From the NCBI GenBank assembly GCA_000750105.3, contig JPHH03000002.1, forward strand, positions 1,426,001 to 1,490,000: a stretch of 64,000 nt of DNA, read 5' to 3'. Made by a program: the position numbers and the translations under genes. The stretch is from Tolypocladium sp. Sup5 PDA-1. Taxonomy: Eukaryota; Ascomycota; Sordariomycetes; Hypocreales; Ophiocordycipitaceae. The notes below the pieces were generated by a model, which saw only the letters and a program-made list of their open reading frames with translations, did not search any database and had not been told where the DNA came from. Below are positions 11,901 to 23,900 of the stretch, one piece after another (the first letter of the stretch is position 1; every line of letters starts with the position of its first letter).

Positions 11901-12154
11901 CGTAAATGGATTCGTGTTCTGCTGCAAACATTGGGGATGCCTTGACGTGGAAGATGGTTTAAGTCAAGCGCTAGTCTTAATTTAGATCACCGTCCCGTCC
12001 GCGCGGGCCGTGACGCACGTGAGATCTTTTCCCTTGACTGTGACCTCACCTTTTTATTTTATTTTAAACAAGACCCTACGACGTCCCGCAGTCACATCGC
12101 GCGCCGGTCGACGTACATCGTATTTAGGCGCCCGTAAGACCAATTCGGCCCGCC
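8965..12154. other. Long divergent intergenic region (3.2 kb)
   Basis: Between the divergent nuclear-protein and BMT5 genes. It includes a short (GT)n tract near 9029-9042 and an A/T-rich stretch at about 11800-12070 just before BMT5, with a CACGTG palindrome at 12016-12021. Several ORFs of 60-200 codons occur on both strands but none has consistent codon bias, conserved motifs or splice-linked extensions. I see no gene here. Confidence 0.5.
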
Positions 12155-13288
12155 ATGCCCAAGCGACGCAAGCTCCAGCAGCGGGCGCTCCAGCAGCAGC
12201 AGCAGCAGCGGTCGCAACAAAGATCCAGGCCGCGGCCGGACGTGGGCGGCAAAGACTCTAGATCCAGGCCGACCGCGACCAAGGCGCAGCAGCAGCACCA
12301 GCAGCCGAAGAAGAAGCAGCACAAGCAACAGCACCAGCAGCCGCAGCATGAGCAGCCCATCATACTGTTCCGGCCGGAGGAGCGGATACTGCTGATCGGC
12401 GAGGGCGATTTGAGCTTTGCGGCGTCGATTATCAGGCACCACGGCTGCGTCAACGTGACGGCCACGGTGCTGGAAAAGGACCATGCAGAGCTGGTGGCCA
12501 AGTACCCCGCCGTCGATGCGAACATTGCTGTGGTCCTGGGCACCGTGAAGGACGATGCGGAGGAAAAGGACGACGAGGTCGGCGACGGTGACGACAACAG
12601 CTCCCAAGGAGACAAGGACGACGACGACGAAAAGGAAGAGAACAGCAATGACAGCGAGGCCGACCCCGAAGACGAAGAAAACGTCGATGCCGAAGACGTC
12701 GACGAGGACACGTACAATAGCGACGACGCCAACACCCCCAAAGCAACCCACAACCTCCCCAACAACAACAAACTCCTCTACAACATCGACGCCACCAAGC
12801 TGCCCCCCTCGCTCGCCCGCCCGCCCTGCTACGATCGCATCTTCTTCAACTTCCCCCACGTCGGCGGCAAGTCGACCGACACGAACCGCCAGGTCCGGCA
12901 CAACCAGTCCCTGCTCGTGTCCTTCTTCGCGCGCGCGCTGCCTGCCCTCGCACCCACCGGCTCCCTCGTCGTCACGCTCTTCGAGGGCGAGCCCTACACG
13001 CTATGGAACGTCCGCGACCTTGCCCGCCACGCCGGGCTCGCCGTCGAGCGCAGCTTCCGCTTCCAGGCCGCCGCGTACCCCGGGTACAGGCACGCGCGCA
13101 CGTGCGGCGTCGTGCGCAACCGCAAGGGCGAGACGGGGGGTGGGTGGAAGGGCGAGGAGCGCGCGGCGAGGAGCTATGTGTTTCGGCGCAAGGGGGAGGC
13201 TGATGCGCATGGTGACAACGGATGGCCGGCGGCGAGGAAGAAGCGGCGGAGGGGAGACGATTCCTCGGATGACGACGACGATGATTGA
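12155..13288 (+). CDS. BMT5: 25S rRNA uridine-N3 methyltransferase, Bmt5-like (DUF2431)
   Basis: Single exon, 377 aa. It should be a nucleolar S-adenosylmethionine-dependent enzyme that methylates a uridine of large-subunit rRNA, as known for yeast Bmt5. The N-terminal ~65 residues are a basic, Gln-rich tail containing a CAG-encoded Gln run. The methyltransferase starts at ILLIGEGDLSFAASI, the characteristic SAM-binding motif of the family, followed by VTATVLEKDHAELVAKYP. The conserved YDRIFFNFPHVGGKSTD and RHNQSLLVSFF blocks lie in the second half, then LVVTLFEGEPYTLWNVRDLA. A strongly acidic insert of ~70 residues (Asp/Glu runs) separates the two halves of the fold. The C-terminus is basic and then ends in an Asp run. 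Family assignment is firm; the exact target base is inferred. Confidence 0.88.
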   Translation: MPKRRKLQQRALQQQQQQRSQQRSRPRPDVGGKDSRSRPTATKAQQQHQQPKKKQHKQQHQQPQHEQPIILFRPEERILLIGEGDLSFAASIIRHHGCVNVTATVLEKDHAELVAKYPAVDANIAVVLGTVKDDAEEKDDEVGDGDDNSSQGDKDDDDEKEENSNDSEADPEDEENVDAEDVDEDTYNSDDANTPKATHNLPNNNKLLYNIDATKLPPSLARPPCYDRIFFNFPHVGGKSTDTNRQVRHNQSLLVSFFARALPALAPTGSLVVTLFEGEPYTLWNVRDLARHAGLAVERSFRFQAAAYPGYRHARTCGVVRNRKGETGGGWKGEERAARSYVFRRKGEADAHGDNGWPAARKKRRRGDDSSDDDDDD

Positions 13289-14222
13289 AAGGGCATCTGG
13301 ACCAGCGTCTCGCATATACGAGCTTGATATCCAGGGGCGTGTACGCATACATAAATGGCGTTTGGAGCGTCGGGGGGTCAAACACGGTAGCTACATCATC
13401 TCGGCGCACCGGCACTGCACACAAATATTTGGGGGCACAGTCAAATGGCGTCTTCTTCTGTATTGGTATTGTCCTACACATCCTCAAAAGGATCATGTTC
13501 CAACAGTAAATCCACACAGCATATTGGTATCCTTACCTATATGTAGCTCCGTAGTCAGCTCTCTGCTCTCCAAGCGCCGTGTATCATCCCCTCGCGCCTG
13601 TCCGCACGTTCCAGCAGGCCACGTCCGCCACGCTCCCAGACTGCAGAGGGCTATGTGCCCGGGTATCGTTCGACTGAAGGCCCTGCTCCGTGCCCGCCAG
13701 TGCCCTGCAGCGGCATGCCGTTGACCTCAGTGGCCAAGCCATCATCCGCGGTTCGCAGAGGCGTTGCGACACGGAGCTCAACGCCTCGCCAACATGGTCT
13801 GGCCAGTTCCGGACGAACAGGACGATGGCCGAGATAAAAGCCCTTCGCAAGTGGCAAGCGACTGATGCAATGGCGTTCCATCTGCAGAGTTAAACAAGTA
13901 AAGAAAAAATAACACAAAGTCAGGAGCCATATGGTACAATGTGAATGTTGGCCCCTTTCCGTTTTGACTCCAAAATATGCGAGCTCTGTGCCTCAAATGT
14001 CCCTCAGCTCCTAGCAGTAGTGCACAAGATTTTGAGTGAGCGCCCCCTTCTCTAGTGACCGAGGATCCCACTGGTGTGAGCCTTGCCATCTTTCATCGAG
14101 CATTATTGTACGATTTTGTCGTCTCCTGGTGGCAGCAGCGTCGCCTATTTTCGAGGTTAAGCACGCATACATAGAGCTGTGTCCTTCGTCCTAGTGCCCG
14201 TCGTTGAGAGGCAAAGCTAAGA
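13289..14222. other. Convergent 3' region between BMT5 and SET2
   Basis: About 0.9 kb holding the facing 3' ends of BMT5 and SET2. Nothing coding is recognised. Confidence 0.5.
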
Positions 14223-17100
14223 TCATGCTGCAAGGGCAATATCCTTGCGCATCTCCTCTGCCGCATCCTCCATCATCTTCGTCTCGTTGGCCTCCTCCTC
14301 CAGCCGCTGCGCCTCCTCGTTCTCCCGCATCAGGTCTTCCTCCTGCTCTCGAAGGGCGCGTTGCTCGTCTGTCATCCCATCTTCAGGGGCCGACTCTGGA
14401 GGTGGAGGCGGCGGGGGAGGCGGGCTGGGACCGCTTGTTTCGTCCTCTTTGAGCCTCTTCATGTCAGGACCCTCGGATTGTGTCGCATCAGCAGAGTCTG
14501 CCAGCCCAGCATCGCGCTTCCGCTTACGATCCTGGCTGCCGGGGGAGTCAACGTCAACATCGCTGAGGGGGGTGTTGGCGGCATCGCCGGACCTCTCTTC
14601 GTCCTTGCGCCCAGGAGTGGCGACCACACTGTCGCGCGAAGAATCTGGACCTGATGGAAGCTCTTCGCCGCGAGCATGCCCGGCATGTGCTTGCACATCG
14701 GAATCTCGGGGTGCTTTGCGCTTCTGGTGGGCATTCTGGTGGGCATTGAACTTCTCAACCGCGCGGTTCAAAAAGTCCGCCACGTGCTTCTTGATCTTGA
14801 GCCCCTGCTTCTCCGTAAGCTCCGCAGTCGGATCCTCGACTCTGTTGTTCTTGAAATCCGACGCGACAAGCTTCTTGGCAATATCTTTGCCCAGCCTCTT
14901 CAGCTCTTCCTTGGGGAGCTTGTGCCGAAACTTGTCCAGCACGTATTTGACCGTAGGAAACACCTAGTACCGCGGTCAGCTAAACGGCATGCTTGTGCCT
15001 TCCCGCGTCAATGCAGCTTACCGTGTTTTCGTAAATCTTCATCTGCTTGTCAATCGGCAGAGAGCGCCACTTCTCCTTTTTGGACTCCTTTGTCGGTGTT
15101 TCGGGAGCCTCTTTCGGCGGGGGAGCCGATTGCTTTGGCGTCCCTTCTTTCGTGACCTTGTCGATGATGCTCTGGATCGCAAGCTGTTCCTGCATGGCCT
15201 TTGACGGCCCCTTCTGCTGGGATTCTGAAGCTGGATGAGTTGGTCGCTGCCACGTTGTTTGCCCCGCCTTGGTGTAGAAGTAGGTGTTACCTCTCCCGTC
15301 CTTGGCGGAGAACCAGCCGTCTGGCAGGGCAGCGCTGAACGGGCGACGCGGCCGCTGGTTGTTGAAGTAGAACGAATTGTTTCTCTGGGGAACGCTGCTT
15401 CGTGGGCCTTTGGGAGCGTCGATGGTGCGCGGAGACGCCACCTTTGGCGTTGACTGAGCCGTCTCATCCTCACGAACCTGACCGCCTCTCCGGTCCTCGT
15501 ATACGTTCTGCACCGGGGCGTTGGGGTCAACCTTGCGTCGCCGAATGCGATACGCCACTTCCAATTTGCTCCAGTCGTCGAGCAGCTTCTTTGACCTGGA
15601 GGACACGTCATCGTGTTCGGAGCCCACCAACCCCTCAATGGTCGCTTCGATGTTGGAGTCTTGGATCTTGTTTCTCGTCAAGCGAGGGAACTTGTCCAGG
15701 ATCTCCAGCACCTGCAATACCACGTTATGGTCGTCGATGAATGTGTTGAGTGTCGTTTTGAGGATCTGGTAGGCGTGCATGCGCATGACGCAGTGGATGA
15801 CTCGCTCCTCGTCGCAGCGCTGTATACGCTCCAGCACCTTGACTGCGATCCACTTCTCCTTGCACTGCATGAGGGCTGCCATGACCTTGCGAGCATCATC
15901 CTCATCCAGGTTGCGTGGCTGGATGCTGTTGACATACTCCTCATCGTCCTCGTCTGGCCGCTTCTTCCGCGGCTTCTTGGCAACGGCTGTGTCCCAGCCG
16001 TCAGCGTCAGCAATGCCGAGTGCCTCGACGGTGGCTGCGGGTAGCTTGGTGGCACGCTCAGTCTGGGTCTTGCCGCCGATGAAGCCGACGCAGTTTAGCT
16101 CTCCGCAATAGCATGGCTGGGGATCTGCGCCGTAACGGTCGACGTTGTAGTTGAAGACCAACTCTTCTCCGGCTCGAATCTTGCGCAGGGCGAAGATGCC
16201 CATTCGAAGCTTGTCGCCGACCACCCACTTGTCCACGTAGCAATTGGGGTTGCAGGAGTGGTTGCAGAAACGACCGAGATTGCCCTTTTTGGTGGCATCC
16301 ACGAACTCACTCTTGTTGAGGGACATGAAATAGAAGTGCTTGATGCCCTCGTCGTCGTACTGCAGCATCCGCCGCCGAAAAGTCGGCTCATTGATGACCT
16401 CGCCGATGTACTCGTATACAAAGTCGTTGGGGTGCAGATCCGAGTCGGTACGTAGGCCAAAGCCCTTCTTGTCCGTCTTGATCACGGAGACGCTGGCCCA
16501 CTGCTTGCGTTGGAATCGCTGGTTCTGGCAGCCGCCGCCACAGTTTCCGGCGCTGGCGCTGCACTCCATCTTGGTTGCTCGGTTGATGCAATCCGAGTCC
16601 TCGCCGCACGAAAAGTTTTCGCCATCTCCTATGAAAAATTGTCGATCAGTACTCATTTCACGGTATGCGAAGCACAGAGCCTGCAAAAAGGGGTGGGTGC
16701 GCGTACGCCATTCTTCCCGGCAATCGCAGTCGAAGGCATCGTTGTCCGTCGAGCCCAGATGTTTCGATCCGTAGAGGCAATCAGGGATGACTTGAAAGGT
16801 TACGCATGATTGCGTAGTAACGTCGGGCAGATCGCCGAACAATGGTGGTTCCCGGCTTGCCGATTTCTGCGAGACCCTGCGAGACAGGCGAGGCTGCTTG
16901 GTCGAGCCGGGGGTGCCTACACTGTCGCTGCGTGACTTGACGCCATCCAGCGACGTCGCGGGTGACGGGGATTTGCCATTTCTCGCGTCGGGGGTCGGTA
17001 TCGAGCCGCTCGTCTCCATGTCCGCCACCGCGCCATTGGCGGCGCCGTCCTCGAGCTTGATCCTACTCATCCTGCTCGTTGCGTGCTCGTCATCCTCCAT
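14223..17100 (-). CDS. SET2: Histone H3 lysine-36 methyltransferase SET2
   Basis: Model (minus strand): exons 17100-16707, 16628-15022 and 14963-14223, 913 aa. Domain order is AWS, SET, post-SET, a helical middle region, WW and SRI, diagnostic of Set2. AWS: after splicing, CDCREEWRDGENFSCGEDSDC followed by INRATKMEC. SET: YEYIGEVINEPTF, RFCNHSCNPNCYVDKW, GEELVFNYNVDRYG. Post-SET: CYCGELNC. WW: LPDGWFSAKDGRGNTYFY, ending WQRP. The SRI domain, which binds the phosphorylated Pol II C-terminal tail, spans the second intron: MKIYENT joins VFPTVKYVLDKFRHKL. The tail after SRI has a Pro run and a charged coiled coil. The first intron (16706-16629, GTACGC..ATAG) is 78 nt and contains no in-frame stop, so an unspliced reading gives an open frame of 706 codons with 26 extra residues inside the zinc cluster. 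Confidence 0.95.
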
Positions 17101-17845
17101 CAGCGCATTGGATGTCGAGGACAGCGTGTTCTGTCCGGGAGAAGAGTCGGTTCGGTCGCTGCCGAGATGATGCGAGGCGAGGCGAGGGTGAGATGGAGCA
17201 CAACGTGCAGGCCGGGCGAGAGGAAGACGCGGAGGTACCGAGCTGCGAGGTGGTGCGCGCGCCGCTAGACGGGGAGCCCAGCGCGCATACGATGAGGTAC
17301 CGCGGCGCGCGAGAGAGAGGATGGAAAAGAAACACGGAGGAGCGCGGAATGAGGAGCGTTAGGTCCGGGGATGCATGTGGCCCTGCACCGGTGAGCGAGG
17401 AGACGGGGAGAGGAGAAGGCGAGGGTTGATGGAGCGAGGTTGAGTTATGCTCGAGTCCGAGTCCGCTTTGGTGGTGGTCCTAACTTTGGTAAGCAGCAGG
17501 CCAATGGCAAATAACAGCACCGTCGATGGTCAATCGAGCCCAGGCCACTGCCCAAAAATGCCCCCAGCGCCTGCCAGCGATGCGGTTCCCCGGAACTTCT
17601 TAGGCCCGACCCCCCGGATATTTCTCCCCATCGGTGGTTTGTCGTCCTTTTCGATCGATCTCCACCTCCTCAACAACATCTCCTGCTGAGTGGTCTGTGT
17701 ACTTCTATCCTCGTCGACTACAAGCCGATGCTCGTTACAGCGACGCGTGGCGCCATCTGCAACCCTCGCGCATCGAACTGTGCAAGCATGGAGCCATCCA
17801 GGCGGATGCTTCAGCTCGGCCGAAGACAAATTTGCCAGCCACCTG

Positions 17846-17878
17846 CGGCAGCCACCCACGGCAGCCACCCACGGCAGC
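17846..17878. repeat. 13-bp tandem repeat, 2.5 copies
   Basis: The unit CGGCAGCCACCCA is repeated perfectly twice and followed by half a unit. It is intergenic. Confidence 0.9.
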
Positions 17879-18031
17879 TCAGGGGAGTGCTCAAGAAGCG
17901 AGGTGCTTGACAGCTATGCGCTTCTGTGATTCTGACAGCGACGCTACCCGGCCGCTGGGGACGTTTCCATGTGGCACTGTGGCTCCTCAAGGCATGCCCG
18001 CAACAAGCCATGAAGACACCTGGTCGTAAGG

Positions 18032-18056
18032 CTGCCAGGACTGCCAGGACTGCCAG
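18032..18056. repeat. 9-bp tandem repeat, 2.8 copies
   Basis: The unit CTGCCAGGA occurs twice and is followed by CTGCCAG. It is intergenic. Confidence 0.9.
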
Positions 18057-19357
18057 CAACCTTTTATCCAGAATCTTGCTCACAGGGTCTGTTACCTTGC
18101 CACACTGACTTGGAGCCTACAAATTGGCCAAGGTTCCGTCTGGTGTTGCTAATAGCATACTTGTCATGACATGCTGACAGCCAGGGCCAAAGACCTCGGC
18201 CGCTTTATGCACCTGCCCTCTATCAGCAAGGAGAATCGCCGGGTAGTCAATGAGTTACCCGTACGATGTATTCGTAGCAACGCCGAGTATGCCGGGCCGT
18301 CTCAATGCCGCGAGTTCATCGCAGCCCCCGACCATGTGCCCGTCGTCCTCCCGGGATCTCCTGCGGAAGGATCATGGACTTGCATTTTATCGTGGAACGT
18401 CAGCTCCATTAAGCAGGCTCAACGGCCTCGTACGACGCGACGTGTCTTGCGATGAGCCGCCATGAGCTGCATGTGTGTCTGAACCACTTTTGTGATCGAC
18501 AGGAGGCTCACGGGACTGCAACGACGGACCCGGCTTTCTGCCGATAATACTTCGTAATGATGATGCTGACACATTTCTTTTGGCCCTCACCGTCATGGTA
18601 ACGATTAGATGGAGCCTTCGGTAGGGTGATATCGCATTATAGGCAAGGTTGAGTGGTAAACATCGCGGAGAAGAAGCAACCCTGCAATGTTAAGCCGAAG
18701 ACGAGCTGAAGAATCTCGTATCTGCCCTGCAGGCAAGACGGTAGGTCGCTGGCTGTGCGCGCCAGCTGTCACTCTCTATGTACTCCACGGCGGCTCCAAT
18801 GCCCAGCGAGGCGCTCCATCATCGTCACACGATGAAGGGTATTTCATGATAAAACGATAGCCTCGCCATCACCTGCAGAGAGCCATCGACTACCGCGCTA
18901 TGGGCGTATTCTGGAGTCTTGTGAAAGCCTACCTCGTCCTTCGTACGAACTGACCGGACATTGGGTGCATCGTTGCCGGGCCGCTGAGTGCCCCGTCTCC
19001 CGGCCCGTATAATCCCAGTCCCTGCAACATCGCCCAACTCCATCAACCCACCACACCTGCAGCCCCGCAGCCAAATCGAAAGACGAGATGCGTGCAAGCA
19101 ACCGCAGGGACCTGGCATATGACGTCGAGGGTCCGCAATGGCGGTATTGTGAGCGGCACTGAGGCTGGCCTCGGCATGCGCATGGGCCAGATTTAGGCGT
19201 GTGGGCGCAGCAAGGGCCTCGAAGGATCCGATTTTCCTCGTATTTGCGCCTCCGGGGCTGCGCGCCGAGCCAGGCCATGACGAGATGATAGTCAGTCGGC
19301 TGGACGAGCCGCGCTGAGACCTTGCCCAACCGCCCGATGGCGAGCCGTGCGAGTGCG

Positions 19358-19364
19358 TATAAAA
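19358..19364 (+). promoter_or_regulatory. TATA box of the phiA-like gene
   Basis: TATAAAA 150 nt upstream of the phiA ATG, followed by a C/T- and CACA-rich leader. This is typical of strongly and conditionally expressed fungal genes. Confidence 0.6.
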
Positions 19365-19513
19365 GTCTCAAAGGGACACCGTTGTGGGAGGTCGGTTATT
19401 TCATCATCAACTACAACTCTCCCCTCTCAGACATTCTTATCTCCAAACCTCTTACACCCACGCACGTTACATCCACTTACACCACACAACACACAACACC
19501 ACATCCCACCATT

Positions 19514-20134
19514 ATGAAGTTCTCCGCCGCCATTGCCACGCTCGCCACCGCCGGCTCTGCCCTCGCCGCGCCTTCGGAGCCCAAGACATTCGACCTCATG
19601 GCCCTGCGGTCCGCCAGCCCCATCCACTTCGCGCCCTTCAGCGCCGCCGAGAGCAGCATCTTCCTCAACCTCAAGGAGCAGGGCGCCAAGTGCGAGGGCG
19701 ACGTCCAAAACCGCGCTACCTTTTACCTCAAGGACGGCGGCCTGTTCCTGTATTCCAAGGGTGGCAAGCACCAGCAGATCTTTGTCGACCGCTCCGGCAT
19801 GGGTACGTAGCCTCCTGCTGCTCAACGGGGACCGATCGTTGCTGAGAAAGCGCTAACATGTTTGTCCTCAGGCCAAGGCAAGATGGGCTACCTCACCGAC
19901 AGCACGTACCTGCCTCCGCACTTTGAGCTCAAGGGCTGGGCGATTGACAAGAACGGGGACCTCAACTTCAAGGGCATCAGCTTGCTTGCCTGCCCCGGCT
20001 CCATCCAGGACGGCGCGTGGAGCGTCTGGCTTGTCACCGACAACCTGACGCCCGGCGGGAACAAAGAATGCTTGGGACTGAGCTCCCGAACGATCCCCGT
20101 TGACAAGCCTGTTAGTTGCGAGTACAGCCAGTAG
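19514..20134 (+). CDS. phiA: PhiA-like secreted cell-wall protein
   Basis: Model: exons 19514-19802 and 19872-20134, 183 aa, intron 69 nt (GTACGT..CTCAG). The N-terminus is a classic signal peptide (MKFSAAIATLATAGSALAAP) with predicted cleavage after ALA. The mature part has the PhiA pattern: FDLMALRSASPIHF, ATFYLKDGGLFLYS, FVDRSGMGQGKMGYLTD across the splice junction, a GWAIDKNGDL block, LLACPG, and a C-terminal CEYSQ. The Cys pairs at CEGD, LLACPG, ECLG and SCEY are consistent with disulfides in a secreted protein. In Aspergillus, PhiA is a cell-wall protein needed for phialide and conidium development; that role is inferred here. A TATA box lies 150 nt upstream. Confidence 0.88.
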
Positions 20135-20499
20135 GGATGGGGACCTGGCGCTGCGAGCGAGGACTGATCGAGACAGTCGTGAACCTGTAATATCGGTTGG
20201 GAGGGGTACCATTTGTATTGGCAAGCGTAGATAATTGACATTCATCATTCTTATCTCATTTGCTATGCCCCGTCAGCGATGCTACCTTTGTCTCGAAGCT
20301 TTCGAACAATGCAATTCAGTTCTCATAGAGTACTGATAGATGATTGGGCAGCCCAAACACACGTTGCGGTGGTCTTTGGAGAGCCAGTAGAGAACCAAAC
20401 AAGCCTCAACCAAATCTTAGGCTTAATTGCCAATAACAAGGGGGAACTCGCTTCTCATCGCAAAAATAAGCCCACTCCGCACTCCAACCCCCCTAAAAT
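20135..20499. other. Convergent 3' region
   Basis: 365 bp between the facing ends of phiA and the YCII gene. Nothing else is seen. Confidence 0.5.
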
Positions 20500-20970
20500 T
20501 TACATCCCTGCAGCCTTCCTATTCGTCTCCAGCTTGATTCGCAGCTTGTCCTCCCTCTCCTTGAGCTCCTTCGTGAAGGTATCGCCTACGTCATGGCAAT
20601 CCCCAATCCTGCGCACCACAAGCTCGCCCTCCGGGAAGGGGACCTTCTTCGCCCACGCCAGCGCCTCCTCGGCATCATTTGTCTGGATGAGCCAGAATCC
20701 GCTGACGTGGTTCTCCTTGGTGACGTCAAAGGGGCCGTTGGCGACGTCTGGCGGGCCGTTGGGCCTGAACCCTGGCGGGCCGCTGGACTTGAACTTGAGG
20801 CGGTAGCTGTCCACGGCAGTTGGTCGGAAGCCGTCTGCGGCTAGGAGGACGCCGGCCTCGGCCATTTCCTCGTTGAACTTAGTCATGGCTTCGAACATCT
20901 CGGTGGGGATCTCGACCGTTACGGACTCGGCCATTGGGTCGGCCTTGATGAGGAACATGAAGCGAGGCAT
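20500..20970 (-). CDS. YCII-related (DGPF-type) domain protein
   Basis: Single exon, 156 aa. The start MPRFMFLIKADP, the GVLLAADGFRPT block and the C-terminal half FDVTKENHVSGFWLIQT, then EEALAWAKKVPFPEGELVVR, match the YCII/DGPF fold: a small ferredoxin-like alpha-beta barrel-forming domain found in bacterial YciI-type enzymes and in many fungal single-domain proteins. The biochemical function of fungal members is not established. The protein has no signal peptide and should be cytosolic. A TATA-like element lies ~125 nt upstream of the ATG, suggesting inducible expression. It is convergent with phiA. Confidence 0.82.
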   Translation of the reverse strand: MPRFMFLIKADPMAESVTVEIPTEMFEAMTKFNEEMAEAGVLLAADGFRPTAVDSYRLKFKSSGPPGFRPNGPPDVANGPFDVTKENHVSGFWLIQTNDAEEALAWAKKVPFPEGELVVRRIGDCHDVGDTFTKELKEREDKLRIKLETNRKAAGM

Positions 20971-23900
20971 GGTTGCGGGAATTCGGTGGAATCGATGTTG
21001 TGATGTTTAAAGTGGTAGAGGAGAAGGTGAGTAATGAGCGGTTGTAGTTGCTATTGAATTGTTCTTTGACTTGAGAAGAGACCAGAGTTCTTTTATACTT
21101 GTTTGTCTCCTCAGCTTGCTGCGTCTCTCACTCTAGGAAACTTTCACGGTGGCGCTTGGATTATTATTCCATGGCCATTGCCCAGACTGCCGTATTCTTC
21201 GTGTTTTGGCGATGCGTGAAAAGCGCTACGCTTCTCAGGCAGCAACTCCAGTCGACGGCGATGGTGCACGGCGCCACCAGCTCAAGTGCCTGAGCCGTCT
21301 ACCTTGGCGGTGTTCAGCTCGCCAAAATAGGAAAAACCAAGAGGCGGGTTGGCGGGGTTGCTTGGTACATATGCTTATTTGTGTTCCCGCTGGATGTCGG
21401 TTATCGCTAGTTCCAGGGGACAGAAATAGGCATCTCTGGGGCATCATTGGCCTGCGGGGAAGCAAGGGTGGGACTTTGGTGGGACGTGTGCAAGCCGGAA
21501 CGGCGCCGTTTCCAGGAATGCGGGTTGAAGGAGCGGATAGCGGAAAACCGTTAAAATGGCCAGCCCTTGACCCGTGGATCCGTTCATTTTGCAATGCAAC
21601 ACTTCTTTGTCTCTTGAAGATTTGAAGCGGTTCAGGCAACAGTGTTGGCTTCAACAGCCTAGCGAGCTGCCTGGACTTGGGCTTGGAAGGCTGAGGCCCT
21701 GGCCACCTAGTTATTACCTTGTTGACCGCCCAGTCATCAGCAGCATGGAGCGTCGTGCTGTGGAGACATATCGCCTTTGGCCCCTGGATGAGGTGCCAAA
21801 CTTGACCAGGTTAACATGCAGCTTCTTTGTGTTTCGTCCAGGCCAAGGGCGAGAATTGGATGGTTTGAGTGGTCGCTTTGGTGGTTGCCGCGACTTTGCT
21901 TTCGATTCGGGAAGAGACCGCCGCTGCGCCACAGCCGAAGCCGTTCAACTTGAAGCGCACGGGGCAGCAGCAACGCTTCCCAGTCGCTTGTCGTATTTCA
22001 ACCGTCGAGTTTTAGATGTCTGAGCAGAAACCTCAACGGCGTCATTAGCCCACGATTCCCTCTCCAGGTCCTGACGTGCTGTACATGGGTGGGGCCTTCC
22101 CGACTTGCCAACTCACTGTGCATGGCTTGGAGCCTGGTCGTTGGGAAAGAGCGTGTCCGGCTATAAGAAGGGCGGTCAAGGCCAGACCATCATTCTGGCT
22201 GAAAAGAATATAGTCTTTGGGAAATAACAACGACTTCCTCAATCCGCTTTCGCCTGCGACGACGATACCTGGACTCGCTCATCTTGACCATCGTGTTCGG
22301 CTGTGTCGCGGCCAGATGCGACCCCCACGGCTCCCCATGGCTTCGCTTCTGAGCCCGCTGTGGCTCTCTGAGCTCTCCCGAATCGCTCTCCTGCCAGGCT
22401 GCCACTGCGACAGCCCTCAACGAACAGGTGGACTATGCTGAGACAGCATCGATTTGGACAGGCTGATTGGCGCGACGGCAGCCAGTGATGTGGCTTTCCG
22501 CCCCGGGATCGGGCATCCTCTGCAGAGGCAGACGGTTCGTCGAGCCCATTGGCGAGGCCGGCTTGTGACCCTGTCGCATCACGAGAGCACTTACAGCTTC
22601 AACGACGTCCGCCATTTTCGCCTCTGAGCATGCCAGCCCTCGCTTGATTCCGTCGACTTCGATTGGCGAGGGGCGCTGCTGCTATGCGAGACTAAGCACG
22701 CAGTCCCATGGAGGGGCTGCTCCGCAACGAGAGGTCAGTCGAGCTGGAGCGAGACACAGCGCAACACACGATGTCGCCGCCTGCAGAGGGAGGGCGGGTG
22801 AGACAAGGTCAGGCGGTTCGGCGCCAACATGGGATTGGCCATTGCTTACAAGAGCAACCCCATGCGGCTGCACGTCACCGCATGGGCGCCGTCGATGCCT
22901 CCGTACAGGATCTGGGCCATCCATTGCGAGTTTGCATCGAGCATGTGTGCGGGAGCTGCGGTTACACGCAAAGGCTCAGTGTTCTTTGGCGACAAATCCT
23001 AGGCGCCGCTCAACACCACCATCAACGACTGCATATTGCCGCGGACCAGGGTCGAAATAACAGGAAAGTAGGGCCGTGCCTCTGCTCGGAATTTACAGCC
23101 ATGACAGCGGTGTTGAAAAGGGTGTGCGGGACTGTGTGACCAACGACGAGTCTAGCTGCCACTGGTCATGGTGGCTCGGCTGTCCATCCATCTCGACAAG
23201 AGACGAACCACCATCCCGGCAGATGCCAGCATCATTACGAATACCCCGGCATGAGCGACGAATCCGCACAATGCATCGTCTCTATGCACTGTGGCTTGGC
23301 TCTCCTTTGTGTCCAACACCTACCAGCCCGCTGATTCTTGGGCAACGCAGCCTGGCCTTGCAACAAAGCGCTGGGACTGCGGGTCCACGATATCTCTCTG
23401 GGGACTCAACGAGCGGGTTACGCCATCTTGCGGACCGCACCGCGTCCTGTTAGTGCGAACTTTGTCGCTTGAACAACCGCCGGGAGGAACATGCCTCTGA
23501 GACCTGCTGAGGCATGAACGAGGCATCTCCCTGGTGAGACCCATGTTGGTGCAGGTCGGACTGGCCTTCAACTCATCCGCCTAAGCTATGTCTGCTGATG
23601 CCTTGCAGCATCCTCAACGCCAAGCTTGATCTGATGCGATCCGTATCCACCTTCAAACCACACAATTCACATCCCAAAGGTCCCTCTTGTGGATGTACGA
23701 AGTACCGAACGGGTAGATAAGCACCACTCGTTAGATCTAGGCTTTCTTGTGAGCCATCTTCTTGCCGCTCTGTGTTTGCACCGTTGCGGACGGGATCAGT
23801 CAAACCTATCGACACCATACCCTGGTCCACTGCAACCCTGGCCCCAACATCGCCGCCACAACTGCCACCGTCACAGTACGGCACCGTCAAGGGAGGGACG

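Larger units (their letters stand above)
17101..19513. other. Divergent intergenic region with short tandem repeats
   Basis: 2.4 kb between SET2 and phiA. It carries two small tandem repeats (annotated separately) and the phiA TATA box near its right end. No convincing ORF, tRNA or mobile-element remnant is seen. Confidence 0.5.
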
